This document shows, piece after piece, positions 48,259-55,855 of a stretch of 64,000 nucleotides of DNA (positions are counted from its first letter, which is position 1; every line of letters starts with the position of its first letter). A program made the translations under genes and the position numbers. Origin of the DNA: DATARR01 sp036376245 (GTDB taxonomy: Bacteria > Acidobacteriota > Thermoanaerobaculia > Multivoradales > UBA5704); NCBI GenBank assembly GCA_036376245.1, contig DASVAS010000088.1, forward strand, positions 51,489-115,488. The letters are read 5' to 3'. The notes under the pieces are model-generated. The model made no database searches and was not told the DNA's origin. It worked only from the letters and a program-made list of their open reading frames with translations.

Positions 48259-49671
48259 ATGCACAGGAACTGGGAACGATCGATGCTGATGGGCTGCGTA
48301 TTGCTGGCTGCTGGCGTGCCCGCTTGGGCGGCGGGAAATGCGGCGGCGGCGCGGCCGGCGATGGCCAACCGCAACCTGGCGAGAATCGCCGCGGCGACGC
48401 CGATCGGAGGCCGCCTGCGGGTGGCGAACGTTCAGAGACCGGACACGGGCGAGACCGCGGCCTTCGCGCTCGAGCGCTTCGAGGTGTTCACGCCCGACGC
48501 CAAGATCACCGTCCACGGCGATCACGGCGACGAGGTGCTGCCGCCGCCCGCGAACAAGTACTTCCGCGGCAAGGTGGCCGGCCGTCCCGATTCCCTCGTC
48601 TTCCTGGCCGTGCTGGAGGACGGCACGGCGCAAGGGATGGTGACCGAAGGCGAGGCGATCTACCTGATCGGCGGCGAGGACCAGCCGGCGGCCAAGGCCC
48701 GGCGGGCTCCCCTGGCGATGCGCCGGATCGACGCCGGGGACCTCAAAGCGTCCCGCGAGGAAGGGTTCAGTTGCGGCAACGAGCTCCTGCCCCCCGGCCA
48801 GAGCTCTCTCGATGGGCCGGACTTCATGGACATGGCCGCGCCGGCCGCGAAGACCGCCAAGGCCGCGAGCACCGCGAAAGCCGCCGCCTACACGGCCCGC
48901 GTGGCGATCGAGACCGACTACGAGTTCTACGCCAAGTTCAACAGCTCCACGACGGCGTCCACCTACATCGGCAACCTGATCGGCTACGCTTCCACCCTCT
49001 ATCAGGCCGAGATCAACACCAGCCTCGCCGTCCAGTCCATCAGCCTGTGGACGACCAGCAGCGATCCCTGGACCCAGACCACCGCCACCTGCAGCCTGAT
49101 GGAGTTCGGCCGCTACTGGAACCTCAACAAAACCGGCGTGTCGCGCTCGATCGCCCACTTCATGAGCGGCCGGCCGGGGAGCGGCATCGCCTGGACGGGG
49201 AAGCTCTGCTCCGGAGCGTTCGCCAGCAGCAGCAACTGCCCGACGGTGCCCAAGGACGCGCCCTGGGGTGGTGACTACGGGTTCTCGGGCGGCATGTCGG
49301 GCATCTTCAACATCGCCAGCCCGACGGTGGTGTGGGACCTCTTCAGCGTCACCCACGAGATCGGCCACAACTTCAACTCGCCGCACACCCACTGCTACAA
49401 CGGGATCGGCGGCAACGCCAGCCCGGTCGACCAGTGCCGCAGCGGGGAAACGGGCTGTTACGCCGGCACGCAGAGCCTGCCGGGCCCCGCCGGCGCCGGC
49501 AGCGGCACTCTCATGAGCTACTGCCATCTGCTGAGCGGCGGTTACTCGAACATCGCCCTGACGTTCGGGACTTCTCATCCCTACGGCGTGATGCCGGGAC
49601 GGGTGCCGTCGCGCATGAGCGCCTACGTGGCGTCCGTGGCCGCTTCCAAGCCGACCTGCCTGGCTCCCTGA
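48259..49671 (+). CDS. Secreted metzincin (reprolysin-like M12) zinc metalloprotease
   Basis: A 470-residue protein from the ATG at 48259, just after AGGAGG. A signal peptide (MLMGCVLLAAGVPAWAA) is followed by a ~190-residue propeptide region and a catalytic domain with HEIGHNFNSPHTHC (HExxHxxxxxH) and the Met-turn GTLMSYCHLL. Several Cys in the catalytic domain fit disulfides. The protease is likely secreted and self-activating. The protein ends soon after the catalytic domain and has no visible sorting signal. Confidence 0.92.
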   Translation: MHRNWERSMLMGCVLLAAGVPAWAAGNAAAARPAMANRNLARIAAATPIGGRLRVANVQRPDTGETAAFALERFEVFTPDAKITVHGDHGDEVLPPPANKYFRGKVAGRPDSLVFLAVLEDGTAQGMVTEGEAIYLIGGEDQPAAKARRAPLAMRRIDAGDLKASREEGFSCGNELLPPGQSSLDGPDFMDMAAPAAKTAKAASTAKAAAYTARVAIETDYEFYAKFNSSTTASTYIGNLIGYASTLYQAEINTSLAVQSISLWTTSSDPWTQTTATCSLMEFGRYWNLNKTGVSRSIAHFMSGRPGSGIAWTGKLCSGAFASSSNCPTVPKDAPWGGDYGFSGGMSGIFNIASPTVVWDLFSVTHEIGHNFNSPHTHCYNGIGGNASPVDQCRSGETGCYAGTQSLPGPAGAGSGTLMSYCHLLSGGYSNIALTFGTSHPYGVMPGRVPSRMSAYVASVAASKPTCLAP

Positions 49672-49681
49672 CGACTCACCT

Positions 49682-51910
49682 TCATCCCCCGGGGCGCAGC
49701 GTCAACGTCGCCCCGGGGGTCAGCGTGCCGGCGTCGCAGGCATCCGCCTCGGCCGGGACGGCGTCCATGGGATTGCCTTGCGCCGTCAGGCAGACGCGGT
49801 ACTCTCCCGGCGCCACGCTGGGGATGCGGAAGGTCCGTCCCTTGATTTCCCGCGGCTGTCCCTGGTCGCGCGCCCATTGAAAAGGAATGGTGGCGGGAAG
49901 GGGCAGCCCGTTTTGAAAGAAGACCAGAGCCCGGCCCCTCTCCAGGAACTCTTCGGGACCCCAGGGCAGAGACACCTCCAGGTCTCCCCCCGCCTCGGAG
50001 ACCGTCAAGGCGAGCGGCGCCCCGTCCGCTGAGGCCGGAGACGCCCGCAGTGCGAAGCCCGGTGCGCTGACGATCGCCACCAGCCGGGTCGCGGACTCGG
50101 GCACCTTGATCCTGAATCCGCCCGCGTCATCGGTCGTCGCCGCGTCTCCCGCTCCCGAGGGATAGGAGAGGATCGTCACCTGAGCGCCCGCCACCGGGCC
50201 CCGGGAGGAGGTCACGGTTCCCGTCAGCTCTTTGAGCGGACGCACGCTGAGCTCGATCGGCCCCACCGCGCGGTCTTCCACGAGAGTGACCAGGGTGCGG
50301 CCGCTGACCCGGTCCCTGGACTCCGCCGCGAGCCAGGCCGTCCCCTCGGGAAGCGCACGGATGTCGAAGGTCCCATCCGCGCCGGTCGGCACCAGAAGGG
50401 GATCGACGCCCTCCGCCATGACGCCGACCTGCGCTTCGGGCACGGGCTGGCCCTTTCCGTCCACGACCCGGCCGAAGACGCGGGCGTCCGGAAGGTCCAG
50501 GTTCAGCGTGGCCCTGCCGGAGCGGCCGGCCTCGACCTTGGCCCGGGTCCAGGTCCGGAGGGTGGGCTCCTGGGATTCGATCTCGATCCTCCAGACGCCT
50601 TCCCTCGGCAGAACGCCGTGGAAGGAGCCTTCCGCGTCGGATTCCATCCGGATCGAGCCCGCACCGTTGCGCCCGTCGAACCACAAGATAGCCGCCAGGG
50701 GGTCGTCGCCCAGACGAAGGCTCCCTTCCAGATCGACCAACTTGATCTCGATCCTCTGCGCCGCGGAGTCGGGCCCCTCCATGGCCAGGGTGTCTGAGTA
50801 GAGCCGGTTGCCCAGGGAATCTTGAATTCTGACTCGGAACCGGCCGGGGGACTGGCCGGAAACTGTAAATCGCCCCTCGGGATTCGCCGCGCTGTCAAAG
50901 ACGAGCGGAGCCATACGGAGCGTCGGGTCGTCCCGCAGGACCTGGGCGCGCCAGGGCTTTCCCAGCCAGTCCAGCGCCGGAGAGATCTCGAAGCTGATGT
51001 CAAGGGCACGCTTCAGGATCAAGGGCTCGCGCAGAAACGTCTCGGCGCCGGGCTTCACAACGACCGGAGAAGCTTTGGCCGGGGGATAGCCGGGCTGCGA
51101 AACCTCCAGAACGTAAGAGCCGGGAGCCAGACCGGTCAGTTGCACGAAACCGTCCTTGCCAACCTCCCGTTCCACAGCCGTGCGCTGGAGATCGGAGGCC
51201 CGCCCCAATTCCGTGTCGCGGGCCAGCAGAGGAGACAACCTGGCCTTGCACTTGCCCGGCTCGATCGCCCCATCCTCGACCGCCACCCAGGCCGCCACCG
51301 AGGCCCCCCTCTCGAGCTCGACCGTGCCGAGGGACAGCGTCTTGCCGGCTGGAACCTCCACCCCCCATCGATACCGAGGCGTGAAGCCCTCGGCGGTGAT
51401 CACGAGATCGAACTTCGTGGCGGGCAGCGCGCAGCTCCAGGCGCCCTTGGCATCCACGGGGCAGCTCAGGACTCCCGGAGGCGCCGGAGGCCGCTTCAGA
51501 TAGGAGGGCGCGGCCAGGGTCTTGACGAGGACGAGCTTCGGACGCTCGACGCCCTTCCCTTTCACCTTCAGGACGCCGGAGACGGTCCCCATCGGCCAGA
51601 GGTCCAGGGAGAGCCGCGACGCGCCTTCAGAAACCTTGAGATTCTTCCTTGGGGCCCAGTACCCCGGGAGGTCCGTGGAGACCTCCCACTCCGTGCCCGC
51701 CGGCAGCTCCAGCCGGACGGGCGCCAGCGAGGAAACGTCCGCCGTTACAGGTTCCCGTCCCTTCTCGACAGGATGCAGGACGATCCGCCCCTTCACCGGC
51801 AGGCTGGAAGCGGATTTCTGAACGAACGTGATCTCGACGGGAACGAGGCCGGTCAGCAGCGCCGTCAGAAAGCAGAACGCGGCCAGAGCCTTGAGATACC
51901 AGACGGCCAT
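49682..51910 (-). CDS. Large surface protein with carboxypeptidase-regulatory-like (CarbopepD) repeats
   Basis: A 742-residue protein from the ATG at 51910. One N-terminal membrane anchor (ALAAFCFLTALLTGLVPVEI), then β-rich repeats of the carboxypeptidase regulatory/transthyretin-like kind: GTVSGVLKVKGKGVERPKLV; ARVFGRVVDGKGQPVPEAQV, then GVMAEG; ELTGTVTSSRGPVAGAQVTI, then LSYPSGA. It has no catalytic motif. It follows the Cys-rich secreted protein by 16 bp in one operon. Adhesin or surface-scaffold roles are possible. Confidence 0.75.
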   Translation of the reverse strand: MAVWYLKALAAFCFLTALLTGLVPVEITFVQKSASSLPVKGRIVLHPVEKGREPVTADVSSLAPVRLELPAGTEWEVSTDLPGYWAPRKNLKVSEGASRLSLDLWPMGTVSGVLKVKGKGVERPKLVLVKTLAAPSYLKRPPAPPGVLSCPVDAKGAWSCALPATKFDLVITAEGFTPRYRWGVEVPAGKTLSLGTVELERGASVAAWVAVEDGAIEPGKCKARLSPLLARDTELGRASDLQRTAVEREVGKDGFVQLTGLAPGSYVLEVSQPGYPPAKASPVVVKPGAETFLREPLILKRALDISFEISPALDWLGKPWRAQVLRDDPTLRMAPLVFDSAANPEGRFTVSGQSPGRFRVRIQDSLGNRLYSDTLAMEGPDSAAQRIEIKLVDLEGSLRLGDDPLAAILWFDGRNGAGSIRMESDAEGSFHGVLPREGVWRIEIESQEPTLRTWTRAKVEAGRSGRATLNLDLPDARVFGRVVDGKGQPVPEAQVGVMAEGVDPLLVPTGADGTFDIRALPEGTAWLAAESRDRVSGRTLVTLVEDRAVGPIELSVRPLKELTGTVTSSRGPVAGAQVTILSYPSGAGDAATTDDAGGFRIKVPESATRLVAIVSAPGFALRASPASADGAPLALTVSEAGGDLEVSLPWGPEEFLERGRALVFFQNGLPLPATIPFQWARDQGQPREIKGRTFRIPSVAPGEYRVCLTAQGNPMDAVPAEADACDAGTLTPGATLTLRPGG

Positions 51911-51926
51911 CTGGCGCCACGTCCCG

Positions 51927-52298
51927 CTAGACCGCGGGCCGGCCACCTCCTCCGGAGCAGCTGAAGCATTCAGCGGGGCAGAAATTCGAGGTCTGGCAAG
52001 GATTTTCCTCCTCACCGCCACCACCGCCGCCGGTCCCGCCGCCGTTGACGATGATCACCGTGCAGTAATCGCCGCTTTCGAAACAGGAGGTCGTGTTGCT
52101 GACCGGCTCGTAGTTGTCCGTGCATCCTGTCGCGCCGGTCTCCTTGTCCTTCGCGGGCCGGCACAGATAGTTCCAGGGCGTGAGCCAACTGCTGCGCCCG
52201 CAGACCTCGCAGGCGTCCGCACGCTCAGAGAGCGTGGCTTGAGAGATCAGAATGATTCCACCGAAAAGCACGACGCGGAGCCGCGAGGATCTCCTCAT
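51927..52298 (-). CDS. Cys-rich secreted protein with Gly-rich linker
   Basis: A 123-residue protein from the ATG at 52298 with GGAGGG upstream. The signal peptide is LRVVLFGGIILISQATLSER, then ADA. The mature part has ten Cys (ACEVCGRSSW, YLCRP, TGCTDN, TSCFESGDYC, NPCQTSNFCPAECFSCS) and a run of Gly in between. The even number of Cys suggests five disulfides. I recognise no family. It is co-transcribed with the large repeat protein, so the two may form an envelope complex. Confidence 0.65.
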   Translation of the reverse strand: MRRSSRLRVVLFGGIILISQATLSERADACEVCGRSSWLTPWNYLCRPAKDKETGATGCTDNYEPVSNTTSCFESGDYCTVIIVNGGGTGGGGGGEEENPCQTSNFCPAECFSCSGGGGRPAV

Positions 52299-52539
52299 CT
52301 TTTCCCTCCGATTGGACAAAAATCCCCCTTGAGGTCCTCCCGGGACCTCCGTGGGCGCGAATTTTCGCTCTATAGATTCCAGTGCGGGACGACTGCCAAA
52401 CGGGACAACGATCCGAAGAATTTGCCCCAGAGTTTCTTCGCGTCTTTCGATGTCGCCGGCCCGGACCAAGCTAACACCAGGAGAGAAAAAAGTCCATGGA
52501 ACCGCGACCACCGGCGCGCCGGATCTCCCGGGCGTAAGG
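52299..52539. other. Intergenic stretch without a supported gene
   Basis: 241 bp upstream of the Cys-rich protein gene. It is less GC-biased, with no reading frame that has a ribosome site. The promoter of the minus-strand operon is probably near 52310-52400. No other structure is seen before the tandem array begins. Confidence 0.4.
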
Positions 52540-52833
52540 GGAGGACGCTCGTCCGAACCTCCGGATCGTCCATTCCAGGTCCCGGACCGCTCGTACGAGC
52601 TCCCGGAGCGCCCTACCCAGTGGGTGGAGGTCTCTACCCATTCGCCGGAACGTTCCACCGAGTGGGTGGACCTCTCCCCCCAGCAGGTAGGACGCTCCGG
52701 CCAACGGGTAGAGCGTCCGGGCACGCGGGTAGAGGGCTCCGGCCAGAGAGCGGAGCGTTCCGGCGATTGGGTAGAGGCCTCTACCTGTTGGGTAGAGCCA
52801 TCCGGGAGAGCGCCCGGACGATCAGGAAAGCGT
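52540..52833. repeat. 21-bp tandem repeat array, 14 degenerate units
   Basis: The stretch divides exactly into 14 consecutive 21-bp units. Representative units: GTAGAGCGTCCGGGCACGCG then G (52708-52728), GTAGAGGGCTCCGGCCAGAG then A (52729-52749), GCGGAGCGTTCCGGCGATTG then G (52750-52770). The common core is G-T-A-G-A-G-x-x-x-T-C-C. Because 21 is a multiple of three, all frames read as heptapeptide repeats, but none has a ribosome site. The last unit overlaps the 3' end of the nucleotidyltransferase gene. Confidence 0.8.
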
Positions 52834-53868
52834 CTGGGGCGACGTCAGAGGCGCGAACGGGTCCTCTCCCTTGTGCTTGTCGGGATGGGTGAGGCTGTAC
52901 GTGAGGGAGCGCCACGCCTCGGCGGGGCGGAGACTCGCGTAGGTGAGGAGCAGGGCGGTCCCGCGGCCCTGGAGGGATCCGGCCCGGAGGCAGGAGGCCA
53001 CCAGACGGCGCAGCAGGGCGGCCCGGAATGGCGCGAGCTTCAGGACGTCGAGGGCTTCGGGAGGAATCTCGGCTCCCAGAGTCTCCCGGGCCGCCGTCAG
53101 GGCCGTGTAGACGACTCCCTCGCACCGCCCCTGCCGTGCCAGGTCCGCCAGACGCGGCCAGTCGAAGGGGCCTCCCCGCCGCAGGGTCTCGTTGAGGTCG
53201 AAGAGGACCTTGAGGCGGAAGTAGCGCTTGCGGCAGGCGTTGACGCAGAGCGAGATCAGCAGGTCCTCGGGGGACATGATCCAGGCGTCCTCGCCCCGGA
53301 AGCGCACCGGCCGCGCGTCGGCCCAGATCCGCTCGAAGTCGATGGGGAGGATGCCGTTCATGGTGACGTCGTGATGGGCGTCCAGATCGCACTCGACGCC
53401 GTGGGTGTAGAGGGCCTTGCGGATCTTCCGCTCGTCCCCCTTGTCCTTCGCCCAGTCCGGCCCGGGCCGCAGGGAGAGGTCGATGTCCAGGGAGGTGACG
53501 ACCCAGGGCTCTTCGTAGACGGAGAGAGTGAGGGCCGTCCCCTTGAGGAGCATGGCGTGGAGGTCCACCTCGCGCAGGCGGGCGAGCCCGGCGGCCAGGC
53601 GGTCGGCGTCCCGCTCGCGGAGGGCGGCGTTCTCGAAGATGGCCGTCTCCAGCCGGTCGGCGATCTCCTCCGGCAGGCGGAGGATCTGCCGGTCGCAGCG
53701 GCGCAGGTTGGCGCCGACGATGGGCAGCACGCCGTGGCGCTCGGCCGTGGCCGCGAGCCGTTTCCAGTCGATGGGATGGTTGCGGCAGAGGTCCTCGACG
53801 CCGGCCTGGTGGGCGGGAAGGAAGTCCTGCCGGGCGCAAAAACGGAGGATCTGATCCTGAACCCTCAC
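52822..53868 (-). CDS. Nucleotidyltransferase-family protein (NTP_transf_5-like)
   Basis: A 348-residue protein starting at GTG 53868, which overlaps the HprK-like stop (GTGA). The nucleotidyltransferase core is LHAMLLKGTALTLSVYEEPW, then VVTSLDIDLSLRP (the Asp pair), with the helical C-terminal part typical of the family linked to PqqD/HprK/B2 operons. The cellular reaction of this group is not established. It is the last gene of the operon that starts at the leader-only peptide (55770). Its 3' end runs into the 21-bp array. Confidence 0.75.
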   Translation of the reverse strand: MRVQDQILRFCARQDFLPAHQAGVEDLCRNHPIDWKRLAATAERHGVLPIVGANLRRCDRQILRLPEEIADRLETAIFENAALRERDADRLAAGLARLREVDLHAMLLKGTALTLSVYEEPWVVTSLDIDLSLRPGPDWAKDKGDERKIRKALYTHGVECDLDAHHDVTMNGILPIDFERIWADARPVRFRGEDAWIMSPEDLLISLCVNACRKRYFRLKVLFDLNETLRRGGPFDWPRLADLARQGRCEGVVYTALTAARETLGAEIPPEALDVLKLAPFRAALLRRLVASCLRAGSLQGRGTALLLTYASLRPAEAWRSLTYSLTHPDKHKGEDPFAPLTSPQTLS

Positions 53869-53921
53869 CCCCCGGCCCCCTCTCCCGACCCTTCCCTCCC
53901 TCCCTCACCGGGAGAGGGGGA
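53859..53921. repeat. GC-rich palindromic repeat at a gene junction (copy 1)
   Basis: An element of the form CCCTCACCCCCCGGCCCCCT, then CTCCC, then CACCGGGAGAGGGGG. It forms the C-terminal tail of the HprK-like protein (SPSPGEGGREGSGEGAGG), its stop codon and the overlapping GTG start of the nucleotidyltransferase. The reverse complement occurs at 54879-54940. Confidence 0.8.
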
Positions 53922-54860
53922 GAAGAGACCCGACAGGAGACGCACCGCCCCCTCCAGATCGCTCCCCGTCGCCAATCGATAGCACGCGCACCGCTCAACC
54001 AGTCCGGCCAGGGCGTCGAGATGAGCCTGGGACGAGCGGGGCTCGGTCAGCAGGACGTTGGGGGCCAGCTCCAGCAGGGCCTCTCCCGGTTCCATCGGGG
54101 TCAGCCCGCTCTCCGGAATCCCGGCCACCTGAGGGAAGACCAGCAGCGCCGGCTCGCACTCCCAGACGACCTCGGCCCCGTACTCGCGCTCGACCCGCAC
54201 CTGCCGCTTGCGCCAGCCGTCGGGCCGGCCGCCGTCGAGCAGGGGGGCGAGCTCGGGGAAGAAGGCGACGGTCTCGTCCGTGAGGTCGAATTCGTCCGGG
54301 AAGGCCAGGACGCGCGATCCCTGGAGAAACAGGGTGTCATCCCCCAGGAAGCCGAAGCCGGCGCGGGCCAGCGCCAGGGTCAGGGTGGACTTGCCGGAGC
54401 CGCTGGTCCCCGGGAGGAGCAGGGCGCGGCCGTGCCGGCAGACCCCGCCCGCGTGCAAGCCGTACAAACCCCGGCGCTTCAGCAGCTCCACCAGGGGCAG
54501 GGTGAACAGGGGGTGGGAGACCGCCCAGAGGTCCGCCGGCTCCGTTCCCGTCGCCGAGGCACGGACCCGTCCCTCCCCTGCCTCGCAGAGCACCCGCAGG
54601 CGCGGACCGTAGTCGATGTAGAGGACGTCCGCCCGGTCGTCGTAGACCACCTCTCCCACCGGCGGGTCGTAGACCGGCCGCGCCGATTCCGGACGCCCGA
54701 AGGGGTGGTCCCCGACATGGATCTCGAACGTCACGTCATGCGGCGGCCCGCCGTCCAGGGGCAGGCCCGCCAGCCGCGACCGCACCCCCGCCGCCACCCG
54801 TTCCTCGGGGGCGGATACGCCCACCCGCACGCCATGGAGAACATACGCGCGGTCCGTCAT
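53865..54860 (-). CDS. HprK-like kinase (HPr kinase/phosphorylase-related)
   Basis: A 331-residue protein. The kinase core has a P-loop in LLLPGTSGSGKSTLTLALAR, followed by GFLGDDTLFLQGSRVLAFPD, as in HPr-kinase-related proteins of exopolysaccharide and RiPP-like operons. The N-terminal ~120 residues match nothing named. ATG at 54860 in an ATGA overlap with the transglutaminase-like gene. The last ~18 residues (SPSPGEGGREGSGEGAGG) are encoded by the palindromic repeat and are unlikely to be part of the fold. In some lasso systems such kinases phosphorylate the peptide tail. The substrate here is unknown. Confidence 0.8.
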   Translation of the reverse strand: MTDRAYVLHGVRVGVSAPEERVAAGVRSRLAGLPLDGGPPHDVTFEIHVGDHPFGRPESARPVYDPPVGEVVYDDRADVLYIDYGPRLRVLCEAGEGRVRASATGTEPADLWAVSHPLFTLPLVELLKRRGLYGLHAGGVCRHGRALLLPGTSGSGKSTLTLALARAGFGFLGDDTLFLQGSRVLAFPDEFDLTDETVAFFPELAPLLDGGRPDGWRKRQVRVEREYGAEVVWECEPALLVFPQVAGIPESGLTPMEPGEALLELAPNVLLTEPRSSQAHLDALAGLVERCACYRLATGSDLEGAVRLLSGLFSPSPGEGGREGSGEGAGG

Positions 54861-55363
54861 GACAAGGACGCCTCTTTTCCCCCTCTCCCGGTGAGGGAGG
54901 GAGGGAGGGGTCGGGAGAGGGGGCTAGGGGGTGAGGGTTCGGGCTCGATACGCCATGTCTCCACAAAATCCCTTCGCGGATCCCGCTTCTCCATCAACGG
55001 CTCGCCCTGGTAGACCACCCAGCAGTGGGCGGCGAAACCGCCGTCCATGGAGCCGGCTCCGAAGCGGAGGGAGACGTCGGCGCCGGCGCGGCGGAGGAAC
55101 CGGTAGAGGGTGAGGCCGCGGGTGAGGCAGCCGGAGCGGACCAGCGGGCGGCCGGCGGCGATCAGGCGATCGACCCGGCGCACCAGGGCGGCGACTTCTT
55201 CAGGGCTGGGGGGCGGCGGCAGAGGCCCCCGGGGCTCCAGCCAGGCGGGAAGGTCCGGCAGCTTGCGCCACCGGAGCTGGAGCGGCGCCAGGGCCGCGAA
55301 GACCAGGACGCGGAGCGGGAACAGGGCTCCGGCCTCAGGATTCCTCGACCAGGAGGTTCTCAT
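54857..55363 (-). CDS. Lasso-peptide B2-like transglutaminase-fold protease
   Basis: A 168-residue protein. The core matches lasso peptide biosynthesis protein B2: Cys in RSGCLTRGLTLYRFLRRAGA and His in GGFAAHCWVVYQGEPLME. An N-terminal helical part (PLRVLVFAALAPLQLRWRKL) is short. In lasso systems B2 cuts the leader after RRE (PqqD-like) recognition. The start overlaps the PqqD gene by 29 bp. The C-terminal ~30 residues come from palindromic repeat sequence. No B1/asparagine-synthetase-type cyclase gene is present in the operon, so lasso formation is not supported. Confidence 0.78.
   Translation of the reverse strand: MRTSWSRNPEAGALFPLRVLVFAALAPLQLRWRKLPDLPAWLEPRGPLPPPPSPEEVAALVRRVDRLIAAGRPLVRSGCLTRGLTLYRFLRRAGADVSLRFGAGSMDGGFAAHCWVVYQGEPLMEKRDPRRDFVETWRIEPEPSPPSPLSRPLPPSLTGRGGKEASLS
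54879..54940. repeat. GC-rich palindromic repeat (copy 2, inverted relative to copy 1)
   Basis: Reads CCCCCTCTCCCGGTGAGGGA and then GGGAGAGGGGGCTAGGGGGT. It encodes the C-terminal tail of the transglutaminase-like protein (EPSPPSPLSRPLPPSLTGRG, then GK), so the element has been inserted into, or has extended, the reading frame. Confidence 0.8.
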
Positions 55364-55613
55364 CCAGCATCTCCTGCAGGAACTCCTCGACGTCCCCCCG
55401 GATCGTCTCCAAAGGCGCTTCGAATTCCTCTCCGATTGTAGAGATGATGGCCTCGACGCCCAGCTCGCCGTCGCACAAGTCCCAGACCCGGGAGCTCACC
55501 TCGTCGAGGGCATAGTACTGGCCGCCGTCGAGGTCCAGCAGGACCAGCGTTCCGGCCGCGCGCTGGGTCAGCACACGGTCGCGATGCCGGAGACGGCTCT
55601 CCGGTTCGAGCAT
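55335..55613 (-). CDS. PqqD-like RiPP recognition element protein
   Basis: A 92-residue PqqD/RRE protein: LVLLDLDGGQYYALDEVSSR, then VWDLCDGELGVEAIISTIGE, matching the winged-helix family that binds precursor leaders. ATG at 55613 with GGGAGGAG upstream. It is the second gene after the 25-residue leader-like peptide and directly precedes the B2-like gene. Confidence 0.9.
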   Translation of the reverse strand: MLEPESRLRHRDRVLTQRAAGTLVLLDLDGGQYYALDEVSSRVWDLCDGELGVEAIISTIGEEFEAPLETIRGDVEEFLQEMLDENLLVEES

Positions 55614-55692
55614 TCAGGCTCCTCCCACAGAAAAGAGACGCCGGCGGGCCCTTGGAAGAACCCACCGGCCGGCTGGAACTGTTCGCGGCTTC
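55614..55692 (-). promoter_or_regulatory. Intergenic hairpin between leader-like peptide and PqqD gene
   Basis: A 79-bp gap. On the minus strand it can form CCGGTGGG-ttcttccaaggg-CCCGCCGG (8 bp with one wobble pair). It may be an attenuator or processing site that lowers expression of the enzymes relative to the peptide, as is usual in RiPP operons. Confidence 0.4.
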
Positions 55693-55770
55693 TCAGAAGC
55701 TGAACCGGGTGACGCGCCGCAGCAGGCCCAGACGCCGCAGGGACGGCTTTCTATACGCCTTTTTGACCAT
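55693..55770 (-). CDS. 25-residue lasso-type leader peptide with almost no core
   Basis: A small gene from the ATG at 55770 with AGGAG 6 bases upstream. The peptide is MVKKAYRKPSLRRLGLLRRV, then TRFSF, then stop. It fits the lasso/B2 leader signature Y-x-x-P-x-L-x-x-(L/x)-G-x-L-x-x-(V/x)-T. In lasso precursors 15-20 core residues follow the penultimate-Thr position; here only RFSF is left. The frame remains open upstream to 55911, but that part lacks a ribosome site. PqqD- and B2-like genes follow in the same orientation. Either the core has been lost, or the system acts on the tiny peptide itself. Confidence 0.65.
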   Translation of the reverse strand: MVKKAYRKPSLRRLGLLRRVTRFSF

Positions 55771-55797
55771 TGCAAGCTCCTCTTCGTTGAGCAAGGC

Positions 55798-55832
55798 GCC
55801 CGGCGTGGACTCCTCCGGGAGATACGCCGGGC
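55798..55832 (-). promoter_or_regulatory. Perfect 9-bp hairpin upstream of the leader-like peptide
   Basis: On the minus strand GCCCGGCGT and ACGCCGGGC are perfect complements around a 17-base loop. It lies 28 bp upstream of the peptide start and 24 bp after the stop of the secreted protein gene. It may terminate that transcript or regulate the peptide operon. Confidence 0.55.
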
Positions 55833-55855
55833 TAGTGTTCAAGATCCGTGCCGAG

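Noticed and set aside
52540..52833. CRISPR array
   Set aside because: Units are contiguous 21-bp degenerate repeats without unique spacers, and no cas gene is nearby.
52351..53982. 543-codon plus-strand frame across the 21-bp array and the nucleotidyltransferase
   Set aside because: The array gives heptad repeats in every frame. No ribosome site exists, and half of it is antisense to a real gene.
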